From the NCBI GenBank assembly GCA_003576705.1, contig QOZS01000007.1:1-64000 (forward strand): 64,000 bases of DNA. Direction: 5' to 3'. A model generated the notes under the pieces. It was given only the letters and a program-made list of their open reading frames with translations, ran no database searches and was not told the DNA's origin. Source of the DNA: Desertibaculum subflavum (GTDB taxonomy: Bacteria; Pseudomonadota; Alphaproteobacteria; Ferrovibrionales; Ferrovibrionaceae). This document shows positions 48,019 through 56,490 of the stretch, piece by piece. A program made the position numbers and the translations under genes. Numbering within the stretch: the first letter of the stretch is position 1; each line of letters starts with the position of its first letter.

Positions 48019-48741
48019 TCAGATCGCGGCGAAATCCGCCCGCGGTCCCGGCCAGGCGAGGCCGCTTTCGGCCTCCGCATCGTTCAGGGCGAAATTCACC
48101 GCGACCGAGATGCGCGTCGCGTCGCCGCGATAGGGGTTGACCGCGTGGCGCAGGTAGGACGGGAAGATCAGGAACGCGCCCGCAGTCGGCGCGATCTTCA
48201 CCGACGCGCCGCCCGCCTCGCCATCCGGCGTCGCGGCGGCGACGAAGGGGTTGTACATCGCCGGCGCGGCGCCGCGCGGATCGTAGAACTCGATCTCGCC
48301 CCCGGAATCGGGCCCGGCCGGGCCGCCATCGTCGACGTAGTAGACCGCCGACCAGAAATTGCCGGGATGGATATGGGGGTGGTTGAAATGCCCCCGGCGG
48401 ATCACATTGGCCCAGGCGAACACGCGCCAGTTCGGCGCATAGTTCATGCCTGGGCGGATGCGCGTCATGCTGCGCACGGCGCTGAGCAATGTGGCCAAGA
48501 GATGCTCGCCGGCCGGGCCGGACCAGCGCGGGAAATCGATATCCGATTGCCAGCCGCCGGCGATCGACACGCGGCGGCCCGGCGTTGTGCGCTCATGTTC
48601 CAGGATGGCGCGGCTGAGCTCGCCGTTCACCTTGGCGGCATTGTCGATCCGTCCCTGCGCCAGCGGCGTCGCGAACAGTCCATGCACGTCGAGCCGCCGC
48701 CCTGCCTGCGGCGCGGCGGCGGAAGGAATGACGGCCTGCAT
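48019..48741 (-). CDS. putative 2OG-Fe(II) oxygenase (TIGR02466-type)
   Basis: A 240 aa protein of the family of putative 2-oxoglutarate/iron oxygenases. The Fe-ligand region HFNHPHIHPGNFWSAVYYVDDG and the later IFPSYLRHAVNPYRGDATRISVAVNF, with the distal His and the Arg that binds 2-oxoglutarate, are conserved. Start at 48741 (MQAVIPSAAAPQAG). Its substrate is unknown. It follows the small membrane-protein gene at 48756 by 14 bases on the same strand. Confidence 0.88.
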   Translation of the reverse strand: MQAVIPSAAAPQAGRRLDVHGLFATPLAQGRIDNAAKVNGELSRAILEHERTTPGRRVSIAGGWQSDIDFPRWSGPAGEHLLATLLSAVRSMTRIRPGMNYAPNWRVFAWANVIRRGHFNHPHIHPGNFWSAVYYVDDGGPAGPDSGGEIEFYDPRGAAPAMYNPFVAAATPDGEAGGASVKIAPTAGAFLIFPSYLRHAVNPYRGDATRISVAVNFALNDAEAESGLAWPGPRADFAAI

Positions 48742-48755
48742 GCGGATCCCCACCG

Positions 48756-49061
48756 TCAGCCCGACGGCGTCTCGCGTTGGCTGGTGAGCAATCCGCTGCC
48801 GGCCGGCGCGGGGTGTGCCGGCGGCGGCGAGAGATATGTCGGCTCGCAGAACGTGCCGTCCGGCTCGCAATAGTTCGGCTCGTACTGCACGGCAGGGGCC
48901 TTGGGATGCACGGTGGAGCCCGGGCCGGAGGTCGTCGTGCCGAGCACCGCAACAGCAGCCGCGACGGCGACCAGCCCGGCAACCGCGAGCGCCGCCAGGG
49001 TCGGCCGGGCACGGCCGACGGCGGAAGCCGCATAATCGGGGATGTCGGAACTCGGCTTCAT
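48756..49061 (-). CDS. small single-pass membrane protein with a CEPxxxxCEP motif
   Basis: A 101 aa protein. Start at 49061 follows AAGGAG with 8 bases between. A hydrophobic segment at about 20-40 (TLAALAVAGLVAVAAAVAVL) is followed by a Pro-rich outer part with CEPDGTFCEP (Cys65, Cys72) and PPPAHPAPAGSG. No family recognised. It is probably cotranscribed with the downstream 2OG-Fe(II) oxygenase. Confidence 0.6.
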   Translation of the reverse strand: MKPSSDIPDYAASAVGRARPTLAALAVAGLVAVAAAVAVLGTTTSGPGSTVHPKAPAVQYEPNYCEPDGTFCEPTYLSPPPAHPAPAGSGLLTSQRETPSG

Positions 49062-49180
49062 GGCCCGCACTCCTTACCGAAACTCGGCCGCGCGCGAACC
49101 TGCGCGCACACGAACTCTGTACGAGAGAACGTGCCCGTGCGTGACGCTCATCCGTTCACGCCCGGTCACGTCCCGTTTAC

Positions 49181-52100
49181 TCATTCCGCTGGCACCAGGC
49201 CCGGCGCGAACGGCGCCGCTTCCGAGGTGTCGGCGATCGCCGCCGGGCGCTGCACGCGGAACCACGCCGCATAGAGCGCCGGCAGGAACAGCAAAGTCAG
49301 CAGGGTCGCGACGGCAAGTCCGCCCATGATCGCGACCGCCATCGGCCCCCAGAACACATCGCGCGACAGCGGCACCATGGCGAGGATCGCCGCTGCGGCG
49401 GTCAGCGCGATCGGCCGCGCGCGGCGCACCGTCGCACCGATCACCGCGTCCCACGCGCTTTCGCCCGACCTGATGTCGGTGTCGATCTGGTCCACCAGGA
49501 TGACGGAGTTGCGCATGATCATGCCGGCCAGTGCGATGATGCCGAGCATGGCGACGAACCCGATCGGCTGCTGGAACAGAAGTAGCGCCGCCGAGACTCC
49601 GATCAAGCCGAGTGGCGCCGATAGCAGCACCATGAACAGCCGCTGGAAGCTCTGCAGCTGCACCATCAGGAAGAACAGCATGAGCAGCAGCATCACAGGC
49701 ATCATCGCGTTGATCGATGCCTGGCTCTTGCGGCTCTCCTCCGACGATCCGCCGATATCGATCCGATAGCCGTCCGGCAGCGTGGCACGGAGCGAGGCGA
49801 GATCCTTGTCGATCGCGGCGCTGACCGTCGGCGCCTGCACGCCGTCGCGGATGTCGGCGCGCACGCTCATCATCGTCTCGCGGCCGCGCCGCCACAGGAT
49901 CGGCTCCTCCAGCTCGTAGCGGATGCGCGCGATCTGATCGAGCGGCACGTTGGCCCCGTTGCCAGTGCGGATGTTGATCGAGGCGAGATCGCCGAGCTTG
50001 AGCCGCTCCTGCGGCACCGCGCGCGCCACCACGTCGATCAGCTCGGTGCCCTCGCGGTACTGCGTCACGGTGACGCCGGTCAGGATGGTGTTGAGCGTGG
50101 TGGCGAGGTCCTGCGGGTTGACGCCGAGCGCGCGCGCCTTGGCGTGGTCGATGTCGAGCGACACCGCCTTGGCAAGCTCGTTCCATTCCAGGTTCACGTT
50201 GCGCGTATCGGGATTGGCGCGCATCACGCCGCGCACCTCCTCCGCGATGCGGCGGATCTCCTGCGGCTCCTTGCCGACGACGCGAAACTGCACCGGATAG
50301 CCGACCGGCGGGCCGTTCTCGAGCCGGGTCACGCGGCCGCGTAGCTCGACGAAATCGTTCTCGAACAGATGGCGGAGCCGCGCCAGCACGCCCTCGCGCT
50401 CGTCCAGCCCCTTGGTCTTGACCACGACTTGCGCAAAGTGCGGCATCGGGTTGTCGGGGTTCATCGGCAGGTAGAAGCGCGGCGAGTTGCCGCCGACATA
50501 GGTGGCGAACTGCTCGACGCCGGGATCGTCGGCGAGCAACTTGTCGAGCCGCTGCGCCGCCGCGAGCGTCGCCTGGATCGAGGAGCCTTCGGCGAGACGC
50601 ATGTCGACCATAAGCTCAGGGCGCGAAGAGCTCGGGAAGAACTGGTTCGGGATGAAGCGGAAGCCGACGATCGAGGCGGCGAAGGCGAGCACGGTCGCCG
50701 CGATCACCGTCTTGCGCCAGGTCACGCACCAGGTGACGACGCTGCGGATCACCTGGTAGATGCGCCCGTCATGCACGCCATGGCCGGCATGAGCGCCGCG
50801 CCCGCCATGCGCGTCCTGCCGGGCCTGCCGCTTCTTGGCGAAATCCGGCAGCAGCTGATAGCCGAGATAGGGCGTGAACACGACCGCCACGATCCACGAC
50901 ACGATCAGCGAGATCGCGACGACCCAGAAGATGGCGTTGGTGTATTCGCCGGCCGCCGACTTGGCGAAGCCGACCGGCACGAAGCCGACCGCGGTAACCA
51001 AGGTGCCGGTCAGCATCGGGAAGGCGGTCGAGGTATAGGCGAAGCTCGCCGCCTTGATGCGGTCGAGGCCCTCCTCGAGCTTCACCACCATCATCTCCAC
51101 TGCGATGATCGCATCGTCGACCAGCAGGCCCAGCGCGATGATCAGCGCGCCGAGCGAGATGCGGTGCAGGTTGATGCCCGCCATGTCCATGACCATGAAG
51201 GTGATGGCAAGCACCAGCGGCACCGACAACGCGACGACGATGCCGGTGCGGAACCCCAGGGACAGGAAGCTGACCAGCAGCACGATGCCGAGCGCTTCCG
51301 CCAGCGCCTTGGCGAAGGTGGAGATCGACTGCTCCACCACCTTCGGCTGGTCGGCCACCTTCTCGACCTCGATGCCGACGGGGAGCGCCGCCTTGATCTT
51401 GTCCATTTCGGCCGCCAGCGCGGCGCCGAGCTCGAGGTTGTTGCCGTCGGCGCGCATCGACACGGCGAGCCCCAGCACCGGCTTGCCGTTGTGGCGCATC
51501 AGGAAGCTCGGCGGGTCCTCGTAGCCGCGCTTGATCTCGGCCACGTCGCCGAGCGCGATGGTCTTGCCGTCGATGGCGATCGGCAGCGCCGCAATCATGG
51601 CGACGCGGGAGACGTCGCCCTCGATGCGGAGCGGGATGCGCGCCGTCGGCGTCTCCACCAGGCCGGCCGAGACCATGGCGTTCTGGCGCTGCAGGACGTC
51701 AAACACCTGCTGCGCGGTCAGGCCCATGGCGGCGAGCTTCTTGTGGCTGAACTCGACCCAGACCTTCTCCTTCTGGGCGCCGATCAGGTCGACCTTGCCG
51801 ACATGCTTCACCGAGAGCAGGCGCTGGCGCACGTCCTCGACGATCTGCTTCAGCTCCGCCGGGCTGAACCCGTCGCCGTGGAACGCGTAGATGGTGCCGT
51901 AGACGTCGCCGAACTCGTCGTTGAAGAACGGCCCGATCACGCCTTGCGGCAAGGTGCCGCGGATGTCGCCGATCTTCTTCCGCACCTGGTACCAGGAATC
52001 CGGCACCGACTTCGGCGGCGTCGTGTCCTGCAGCACGATCTTCACGACCGACTCGCCGGGCCGCGAATAGGACTGGACGTAGTCGTAATAGGGGACTTCC

Positions 52101-52321
52101 TGCAGCTTCTTCTCGATCTTGTCGGTGACCTGCAGTTCGACCTCGCGTGCGGTCGCGCCCGGCCATTGCGTCGAGATCACCATCACCTTGATGGTGAACG
52201 GCGGATCCTCGGCCCGACCGAGCTTGAGATACGACCAGGTGCCGGCGGCGCCGAGCAGCAGCATGAAGAACAGGACCAAGGTCCTGTGCTCCAGCGCCCA
52301 GCGCGAGAGGTTGAAGTGCAT
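49181..52321 (-). CDS. RND-family efflux permease
   Basis: A 1046 aa inner-membrane proton-driven pump subunit. The first membrane helix (WALEHRTLVLFFMLLLGAAGTW) is followed by a large periplasmic loop; the typical helix-4 pair of Asp is in GALIIALGLLVDDAIIAVEMM, and a second block of helices follows a second large loop (FFPSSSRPELMVDMRLAEGSS). About 12 membrane segments are expected. It resembles the AcrB/heavy-metal-type group of hydrophobe pumps. The start codon overlaps the membrane fusion gene stop by one base (TGATG). A TolC-type channel is not in the window. Confidence 0.96.
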   Translation of the reverse strand: MHFNLSRWALEHRTLVLFFMLLLGAAGTWSYLKLGRAEDPPFTIKVMVISTQWPGATAREVELQVTDKIEKKLQEVPYYDYVQSYSRPGESVVKIVLQDTTPPKSVPDSWYQVRKKIGDIRGTLPQGVIGPFFNDEFGDVYGTIYAFHGDGFSPAELKQIVEDVRQRLLSVKHVGKVDLIGAQKEKVWVEFSHKKLAAMGLTAQQVFDVLQRQNAMVSAGLVETPTARIPLRIEGDVSRVAMIAALPIAIDGKTIALGDVAEIKRGYEDPPSFLMRHNGKPVLGLAVSMRADGNNLELGAALAAEMDKIKAALPVGIEVEKVADQPKVVEQSISTFAKALAEALGIVLLVSFLSLGFRTGIVVALSVPLVLAITFMVMDMAGINLHRISLGALIIALGLLVDDAIIAVEMMVVKLEEGLDRIKAASFAYTSTAFPMLTGTLVTAVGFVPVGFAKSAAGEYTNAIFWVVAISLIVSWIVAVVFTPYLGYQLLPDFAKKRQARQDAHGGRGAHAGHGVHDGRIYQVIRSVVTWCVTWRKTVIAATVLAFAASIVGFRFIPNQFFPSSSRPELMVDMRLAEGSSIQATLAAAQRLDKLLADDPGVEQFATYVGGNSPRFYLPMNPDNPMPHFAQVVVKTKGLDEREGVLARLRHLFENDFVELRGRVTRLENGPPVGYPVQFRVVGKEPQEIRRIAEEVRGVMRANPDTRNVNLEWNELAKAVSLDIDHAKARALGVNPQDLATTLNTILTGVTVTQYREGTELIDVVARAVPQERLKLGDLASINIRTGNGANVPLDQIARIRYELEEPILWRRGRETMMSVRADIRDGVQAPTVSAAIDKDLASLRATLPDGYRIDIGGSSEESRKSQASINAMMPVMLLLMLFFLMVQLQSFQRLFMVLLSAPLGLIGVSAALLLFQQPIGFVAMLGIIALAGMIMRNSVILVDQIDTDIRSGESAWDAVIGATVRRARPIALTAAAAILAMVPLSRDVFWGPMAVAIMGGLAVATLLTLLFLPALYAAWFRVQRPAAIADTSEAAPFAPGLVPAE

Positions 52322-53442
52322 CACGACCGCGGCGCCCCGAGCAGGCGCACGCGCTGCGCGGCGTCGAGCTTGTGCACGCCCGCGGTGACCACGAGGTCGC
52401 CTTCCTCGATGCCGCTCGCCACCAGGACGGCGTCGGCGAGATAGGCCGCGACCTGCACCGGCTTGAGGCTGAGCTTGCCGCTCGCCGGGTCGACGACCCA
52501 CAGCGCCGGTTCGCTGCCCTGCTGGTAGAGCGCGGTGAGCGGCAGCGCCGCCACCGGCACGTCGCTCTTCGGCGCGAAGTTCAAGGTCGCCGTCATGCCG
52601 AGCCGCACGTCATCGCCGGCGCCGTGGATGGTGAAGCGCGCGGCATAGGTGCGGACGGCCGGATCCGCGAAGGGCGACAGCTCCCGCAGGCTGGCGCGGT
52701 AGCGCCGGTCGGGCAGGGCCCAGATCGCGACCTCGCCGCCGCCGGCGGCGCGGATCTCCTCGACCCGCTGCTCGGGCACCTGCACCGCCACTTCCTTCTC
52801 GCCGAGCCGGGCGACTTTCACAACCGGCTGGCCGGCCGCGACGGTCTGACCCGGCTCCGCCGCGACGGCGGTGACCACGCCCTCGACATCGGCGCGCAGC
52901 ACGGCGTAGTCGACCTGGTTGCCCGCGAGCTTCACCTGGTTGCGCAGCTGGTCCAGGCGGGCCGCGGCGGTGTCGGCCGCCATGCGCCGCTGGTCATAGG
53001 TCGCGGCATTGAAGGCGGGGCTGCCCTTGATGCCCTCGTAGCGGGCGAGATCGGCGCGGGCCTTCACCAGATCCGCCTCGGCAGCCTCGATCTGCGACTG
53101 GACCGCGCGCAGCTGCAGGCGATAATCCTCGGGATCCAGCTGGGCGATGACCGTCCCCGGCTTGACGCGGCTGCCCACATCGACCGGGCGGGCCACGATC
53201 TTGCCGGCGACGCGGAAACCAAGGGAGGCCTCCAGCCGTGGCGCCACCGTGCCCGCCAGAACGATGGCCTGTCCGGCCGGCTCGAAGCGCACGCGCTCGG
53301 CCCGGACCGGACGCACCGGTTCCTCGGACTTGGAAGCCGCCGACTCGTTGCAGCCGGACAGCGAAAGGGCGAGCGCGCTGGCCATTATGACGGACGAGAA
53401 TATATCAACTGATCGGAAGCGCAAGAAGAACCGCGTAGCCAT
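52321..53442 (-). CDS. RND efflux membrane-fusion protein (periplasmic adaptor, lipoprotein)
   Basis: A 373 aa adaptor. The N-terminal signal ends in the lipobox LSGC with Cys31, so it is probably lipid-anchored. Then come the barrel-sandwich half (SLGFRVAGKIVARPVDVGSRVKPG), a coiled-coil hairpin (QIEAAEADLVKARADLARYE and the returning helix), and the beta-barrel (FAPKSDVPVAALPLTALYQQG). First gene of the two-gene pump operon, divergent from a TetR gene, with a palindrome between. Confidence 0.93.
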   Translation of the reverse strand: MATRFFLRFRSVDIFSSVIMASALALSLSGCNESAASKSEEPVRPVRAERVRFEPAGQAIVLAGTVAPRLEASLGFRVAGKIVARPVDVGSRVKPGTVIAQLDPEDYRLQLRAVQSQIEAAEADLVKARADLARYEGIKGSPAFNAATYDQRRMAADTAAARLDQLRNQVKLAGNQVDYAVLRADVEGVVTAVAAEPGQTVAAGQPVVKVARLGEKEVAVQVPEQRVEEIRAAGGGEVAIWALPDRRYRASLRELSPFADPAVRTYAARFTIHGAGDDVRLGMTATLNFAPKSDVPVAALPLTALYQQGSEPALWVVDPASGKLSLKPVQVAAYLADAVLVASGIEEGDLVVTAGVHKLDAAQRVRLLGAPRS

Positions 53443-53497
53443 GGCTGCCTGCCCTTTCGAACCGCGGAGTGACGGCCTTCATAACGGCCGCTTGAGG

Positions 53498-53518
53498 TGT
53501 AATGTAGATTACATTACA
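53498..53518. promoter_or_regulatory. perfect 9-3-9 palindrome, candidate TetR operator
   Basis: TGTAATGTA (53498-53506) and TACATTACA (53510-53518) pair perfectly around GAT, in the 125-base gap between the divergent pump genes (start 53442) and the TetR gene (start 53568). It resembles the inverted repeats of AcrR-type operators and is AT-rich against a GC-rich background. TTGAGG (53492-53497) just before it and TACATG (53515-53520) could be a weak promoter for the TetR gene that overlaps the palindrome. Confidence 0.75.
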
Positions 53519-53567
53519 TGAGCAGGCAAGAGGGAAGTCAATTGGGGAGGTCAGGAGAAGCGTTGGA

Positions 53568-54206
53568 ATGACCCATGCGATCGAAAATGCCGCCGCCCGC
53601 AGCACAAGGCGCGATATCCGCCGCCAGGCCATGATGGAGGCCGCGGCCGAGCTGTTCCTGGACAAGGGCTATGCCGCCACCAGCCTGGCCGATGTGGTGC
53701 GCCGCTCGGGCGGGTCGCTGCAGACGCTGTACGAGCTGTTCGGCAGCAAGGACGGCCTGTTCAAGGCGCTGATCGAGAGCCGCTGCGCCCAGGTCACCGA
53801 CGTGTTCGACGAGGAGGGCATTGCCGACCGTCTGCCGGAACAGGCACTGATGGAGTTCGGCCGCCGGCTGTTCGAGCTGGTGATGAGCCCGGAGGGCTTG
53901 GCCGCGATGCGCCTGATCGTCGCCGAAGGCGGCCAGGCGCCGGAGATCGCCGAAACCTTCTTCGCCAACGGCCCGGACATGGGCAAGGCCAAGGTCGGCC
54001 GCTATCTGGCGCACCAGGTCGCCCGCGGGCGGCTTGCCATCGACGACATCGAGACCGCCGCCATCCAGTTCTGCGACATGGTGAAGAGCCACTACTGCAT
54101 GAAGGCGCTGTGCGGCATACCGATCGCGCTTTCGCCGGAGCAGGCCGAAGCGCATGTGCGCGGGGTGGTGGCGATGTTCCTGCGTGCCTATGCGGCGCGG
54201 AAATAG
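53568..54206 (+). CDS. TetR/AcrR-family regulator of the efflux operon
   Basis: A 212 aa regulator. The N-terminal helix-turn-helix (MEAAAELFLDKGYAATSLADVVRRSGGSLQ region, then LYELFGSKDGLFKAL) is typical, and the C-terminal half has the AefR-like C-terminal domain (FETFF... AKVGRYLAHQVARGRLAIDD). It is divergent from the RND pump genes and is expected to repress them and itself through the palindrome at 53498-53518. The inducer is unknown; substrates of the pump are likely. Confidence 0.92.
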   Translation: MTHAIENAAARSTRRDIRRQAMMEAAAELFLDKGYAATSLADVVRRSGGSLQTLYELFGSKDGLFKALIESRCAQVTDVFDEEGIADRLPEQALMEFGRRLFELVMSPEGLAAMRLIVAEGGQAPEIAETFFANGPDMGKAKVGRYLAHQVARGRLAIDDIETAAIQFCDMVKSHYCMKALCGIPIALSPEQAEAHVRGVVAMFLRAYAARK

Positions 54207-54210
54207 CGGC

Positions 54211-54423
54211 TCAAAGGCAGAGAAAGCCCTGCAGCGCGATCTGGCTGAACGGCTCGATCACCCGGGTCACCAGGAAGTCGGCGATCGGCGCCACCGCGTC
54301 GCCGGCTGCGAACACGGCGACGGCAAGCCCGATCGCGCCGCCGGCCAGCCATAGCGGCCAGCGCCGCCCGGAGGAGGGCTCCCGGGCGGGCTTTCGTGCC
54401 GTCTGCTCCAGCCAAATGCTCAT
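54211..54423 (-). CDS. small single-pass membrane protein coupled to the MFS gene
   Basis: A 70 aa protein with one hydrophobic segment (about residues 23-42, PLWLAGGAIGLAVAVFAAGD) after an Arg-rich N-terminus, and a short C-terminal part ending FLCL. No family recognised. Its start overlaps the stop of the MFS transporter by 4 bases (ATGA), which supports that it is real and coexpressed. It converges with the TetR gene, with 4 bases between. Confidence 0.6.
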   Translation of the reverse strand: MSIWLEQTARKPAREPSSGRRWPLWLAGGAIGLAVAVFAAGDAVAPIADFLVTRVIEPFSQIALQGFLCL

Positions 54424-55640
54424 GCCACCGCCGCACGCTCCTGGGCCGTCCGCGCCTCACGCCGGATCGTCCGGTCGTCGATCGGCGCATTCAAGGCCGC
54501 GGCGAGCAGTCCGAGCCCGATACATGCCCACCAGACCAGGTCGTAGGATCCGGTGGCGTCGAACACGGCCCCGCCGAGCCACACGCCTAAGATAGCGCCG
54601 ACCTGGTGCCCGAGAAAGGCGATCCCGGACAAGGTGCCGAGATGGGTCAGGCCGAAAATCCGGCTGACCAGGGATGTGGTGAGCGGCACCGTCGACAGCC
54701 AGAGCAACCCGAAGGCCAGGGCGAAGATCACCGCCGAGGCGAAGGTCACGGGGGTGAACAGGAACCACAGCACCACCACGGCGCGCAGCCCGTAGAGCCC
54801 GGCCAGCAGGTGCTTCTGCCGGAACCGGTCGCCCAGCCGGCCGGCGATCAGGCAGCCCGCCACGTTGGCGAGCCCGATCAGGGCGAGCGGCCAGGCCTGA
54901 AGGTGCGGCGGGATGCCCTGGTCGGCGAGATAGGGCGTCAGGTGGATGCCGACGAAGGTGACGTGGAAGCCGCAGACGAAATAGCCGGCGGTCAGCAACA
55001 GGAATCCGGAATGGCCGGCCGCCTCGCGCAGCGCACTGCCGAGCGATTGCTGGTGGCCGCCGGCATCCGACGCGCGGGCCGGCAGCGCCTGGGCCAGAGC
55101 CACGCTGGTTGCCACCATGGCGCCGATCGCGGCGAGCGCCACCGGCCAGCCATAGGCCTGGATGAAGCCCTGGCCGAGCGGCACCATGATGAACTGGCCG
55201 AGCGAGGTGAAGGCGGTGCCGATGCCCATCACGAAGGAGCGCTGCTCGGCCGCCACCATCCGCGCCACCGCCGGCAGCACCACCGAGAAGCCGAGGCCGG
55301 CCAGCCCCATGCCGACCATGAAGCCGGTGCCCCAGGTGAAGGCGACCTGCGACGTGCTGGCGGCCGAAAGCCAGATGCCGCCGGCATAGACGAGGCCGGC
55401 GACGGTCAGGGTACGGCGCGGGCCGAAGCGGTCGGCAAGCCCGCCGACCACCGGTTGGGCCAGGCCCCAGACGATGTTCTGGATGCCGATGACGAGCGCG
55501 AAGAATTCCCGGCTCCAGCCGAGATCCAAGGTCATCGGCCGGATGAACACGCCGTAGCTCGACCGCGTGCCGAGCGCGAGCAGCAGGATCATGCTGCCCG
55601 CCAGCAGGACGAGCCAGACGCGTAGCGGCAATGCGCGCAT
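54420..55640 (-). CDS. MFS transporter
   Basis: A 406 aa permease with about 12 hydrophobic segments. The start at 55640 gives MRALPLRVWLVLLAGSMILL. The conserved motif between helices 2 and 3 is GGLADRFGPRRTLTVAG, and the corresponding GRLGDRFRQKH appears in the second half. It resembles the oxalate/monocarboxylate-like branch, but the substrate is not fixed. The start is 2 bases after the aldolase stop, so the two are cotranscribed; a carboxylate or aldol-type substrate is likely. Confidence 0.92.
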   Translation of the reverse strand: MRALPLRVWLVLLAGSMILLLALGTRSSYGVFIRPMTLDLGWSREFFALVIGIQNIVWGLAQPVVGGLADRFGPRRTLTVAGLVYAGGIWLSAASTSQVAFTWGTGFMVGMGLAGLGFSVVLPAVARMVAAEQRSFVMGIGTAFTSLGQFIMVPLGQGFIQAYGWPVALAAIGAMVATSVALAQALPARASDAGGHQQSLGSALREAAGHSGFLLLTAGYFVCGFHVTFVGIHLTPYLADQGIPPHLQAWPLALIGLANVAGCLIAGRLGDRFRQKHLLAGLYGLRAVVVLWFLFTPVTFASAVIFALAFGLLWLSTVPLTTSLVSRIFGLTHLGTLSGIAFLGHQVGAILGVWLGGAVFDATGSYDLVWWACIGLGLLAAALNAPIDDRTIRREARTAQERAAVA

Positions 55641-55642
55641 GC

Positions 55643-56440
55643 TCAGTGGCGGTAGCTCGGATCGATGCGGTCGAGCTTGCGCACCAGGGCGGCGAATTCG
55701 AGATCGCCGACGCCGTTCTGCGATTCCTTGGCCGAGAAGGCATCGATGCCCTGGCCCGACTTGCGGGCGATGTCGTCGGGTATCACGCGGAGCGTGCCCG
55801 CCGCAGCGGCATCGAGCTGCACCTGGCAGGCGCGTTCGAGCCGGTAGAGGCGAAGGAAAGCTTCCGGCACCGATCGACCGGTGACCAGCAGGCCGTGATT
55901 CCACAGGATCATCGCCTTGTTGTCGCCGAGATGGGCGAGCAGACGCTCACGCTCGTCGAGCTCGAGGCTCGGCCCTTCGTAATCGTGCGTCGCCAGCCGC
56001 TCGAAGAAGCCGGTCGAGCCCATCGAGACCGGCTTCAGGCCTTCCTCGGTCGCCGCGATCGCCATGCCGGCACGGGTATGGGTGTGCATCACCACCTTGT
56101 GCTCGGCCGAGTTCGCCATGTGGATCGCCGAGTGGATGACGAAGCCCGCGTAGTTGACCGGATAGTTGCTGTCGTCCACCACATTGCCGTCGAGATCGAT
56201 CTTGACCAGGTTCGATGCCGTGACCTCGTCGTAGTTGAGGCCGTAAGGGTTGATCAGGAAATGCGGCTCCGGCCCCGGCACGCGGGCCGTCAGGTGGCCA
56301 TAGATCAGCTCGGTCCAGCCGAAATGATCGACCAGGCGATAGGCGGCGGCGAGCTGCACGCGCAGCATTCGCTCGGCCTGATCGGGTGCCATCTTGTAGG
56401 GATCGATCCCGGTAACGGATGCCTGCTGTTGCACGGCCAT
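55643..56440 (-). CDS. class II aldolase/adducin family protein
   Basis: A 265 aa protein of the zinc-dependent class II aldolase fold, relatives of L-fuculose-phosphate and ribulose-phosphate aldolases/epimerases. Zinc-site motifs are VVMHTHTRAGMAIA (His pair) and MILWNHGLLVTG (third His). The N-terminal QLAAAYRLVDHFGWTELIYGHLTARVPG with the acidic/His residues is conserved. The group includes many proteins that decarboxylate or cleave sugar acids. First gene of a three-gene operon with the MFS transporter and the small membrane protein. Confidence 0.9.
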   Translation of the reverse strand: MAVQQQASVTGIDPYKMAPDQAERMLRVQLAAAYRLVDHFGWTELIYGHLTARVPGPEPHFLINPYGLNYDEVTASNLVKIDLDGNVVDDSNYPVNYAGFVIHSAIHMANSAEHKVVMHTHTRAGMAIAATEEGLKPVSMGSTGFFERLATHDYEGPSLELDERERLLAHLGDNKAMILWNHGLLVTGRSVPEAFLRLYRLERACQVQLDAAAAGTLRVIPDDIARKSGQGIDAFSAKESQNGVGDLEFAALVRKLDRIDPSYRH

Positions 56441-56490
56441 TTCCTCCCTATCGGGTTGCCTCGACTATACACCAGACCGGCGAGAAAGCC

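Noticed and set aside
50369..52444. A long open frame of about 691 codons antisense to the RND permease
   Set aside because: Low-complexity His/Asp/Arg-rich shadow of a conserved transporter gene.
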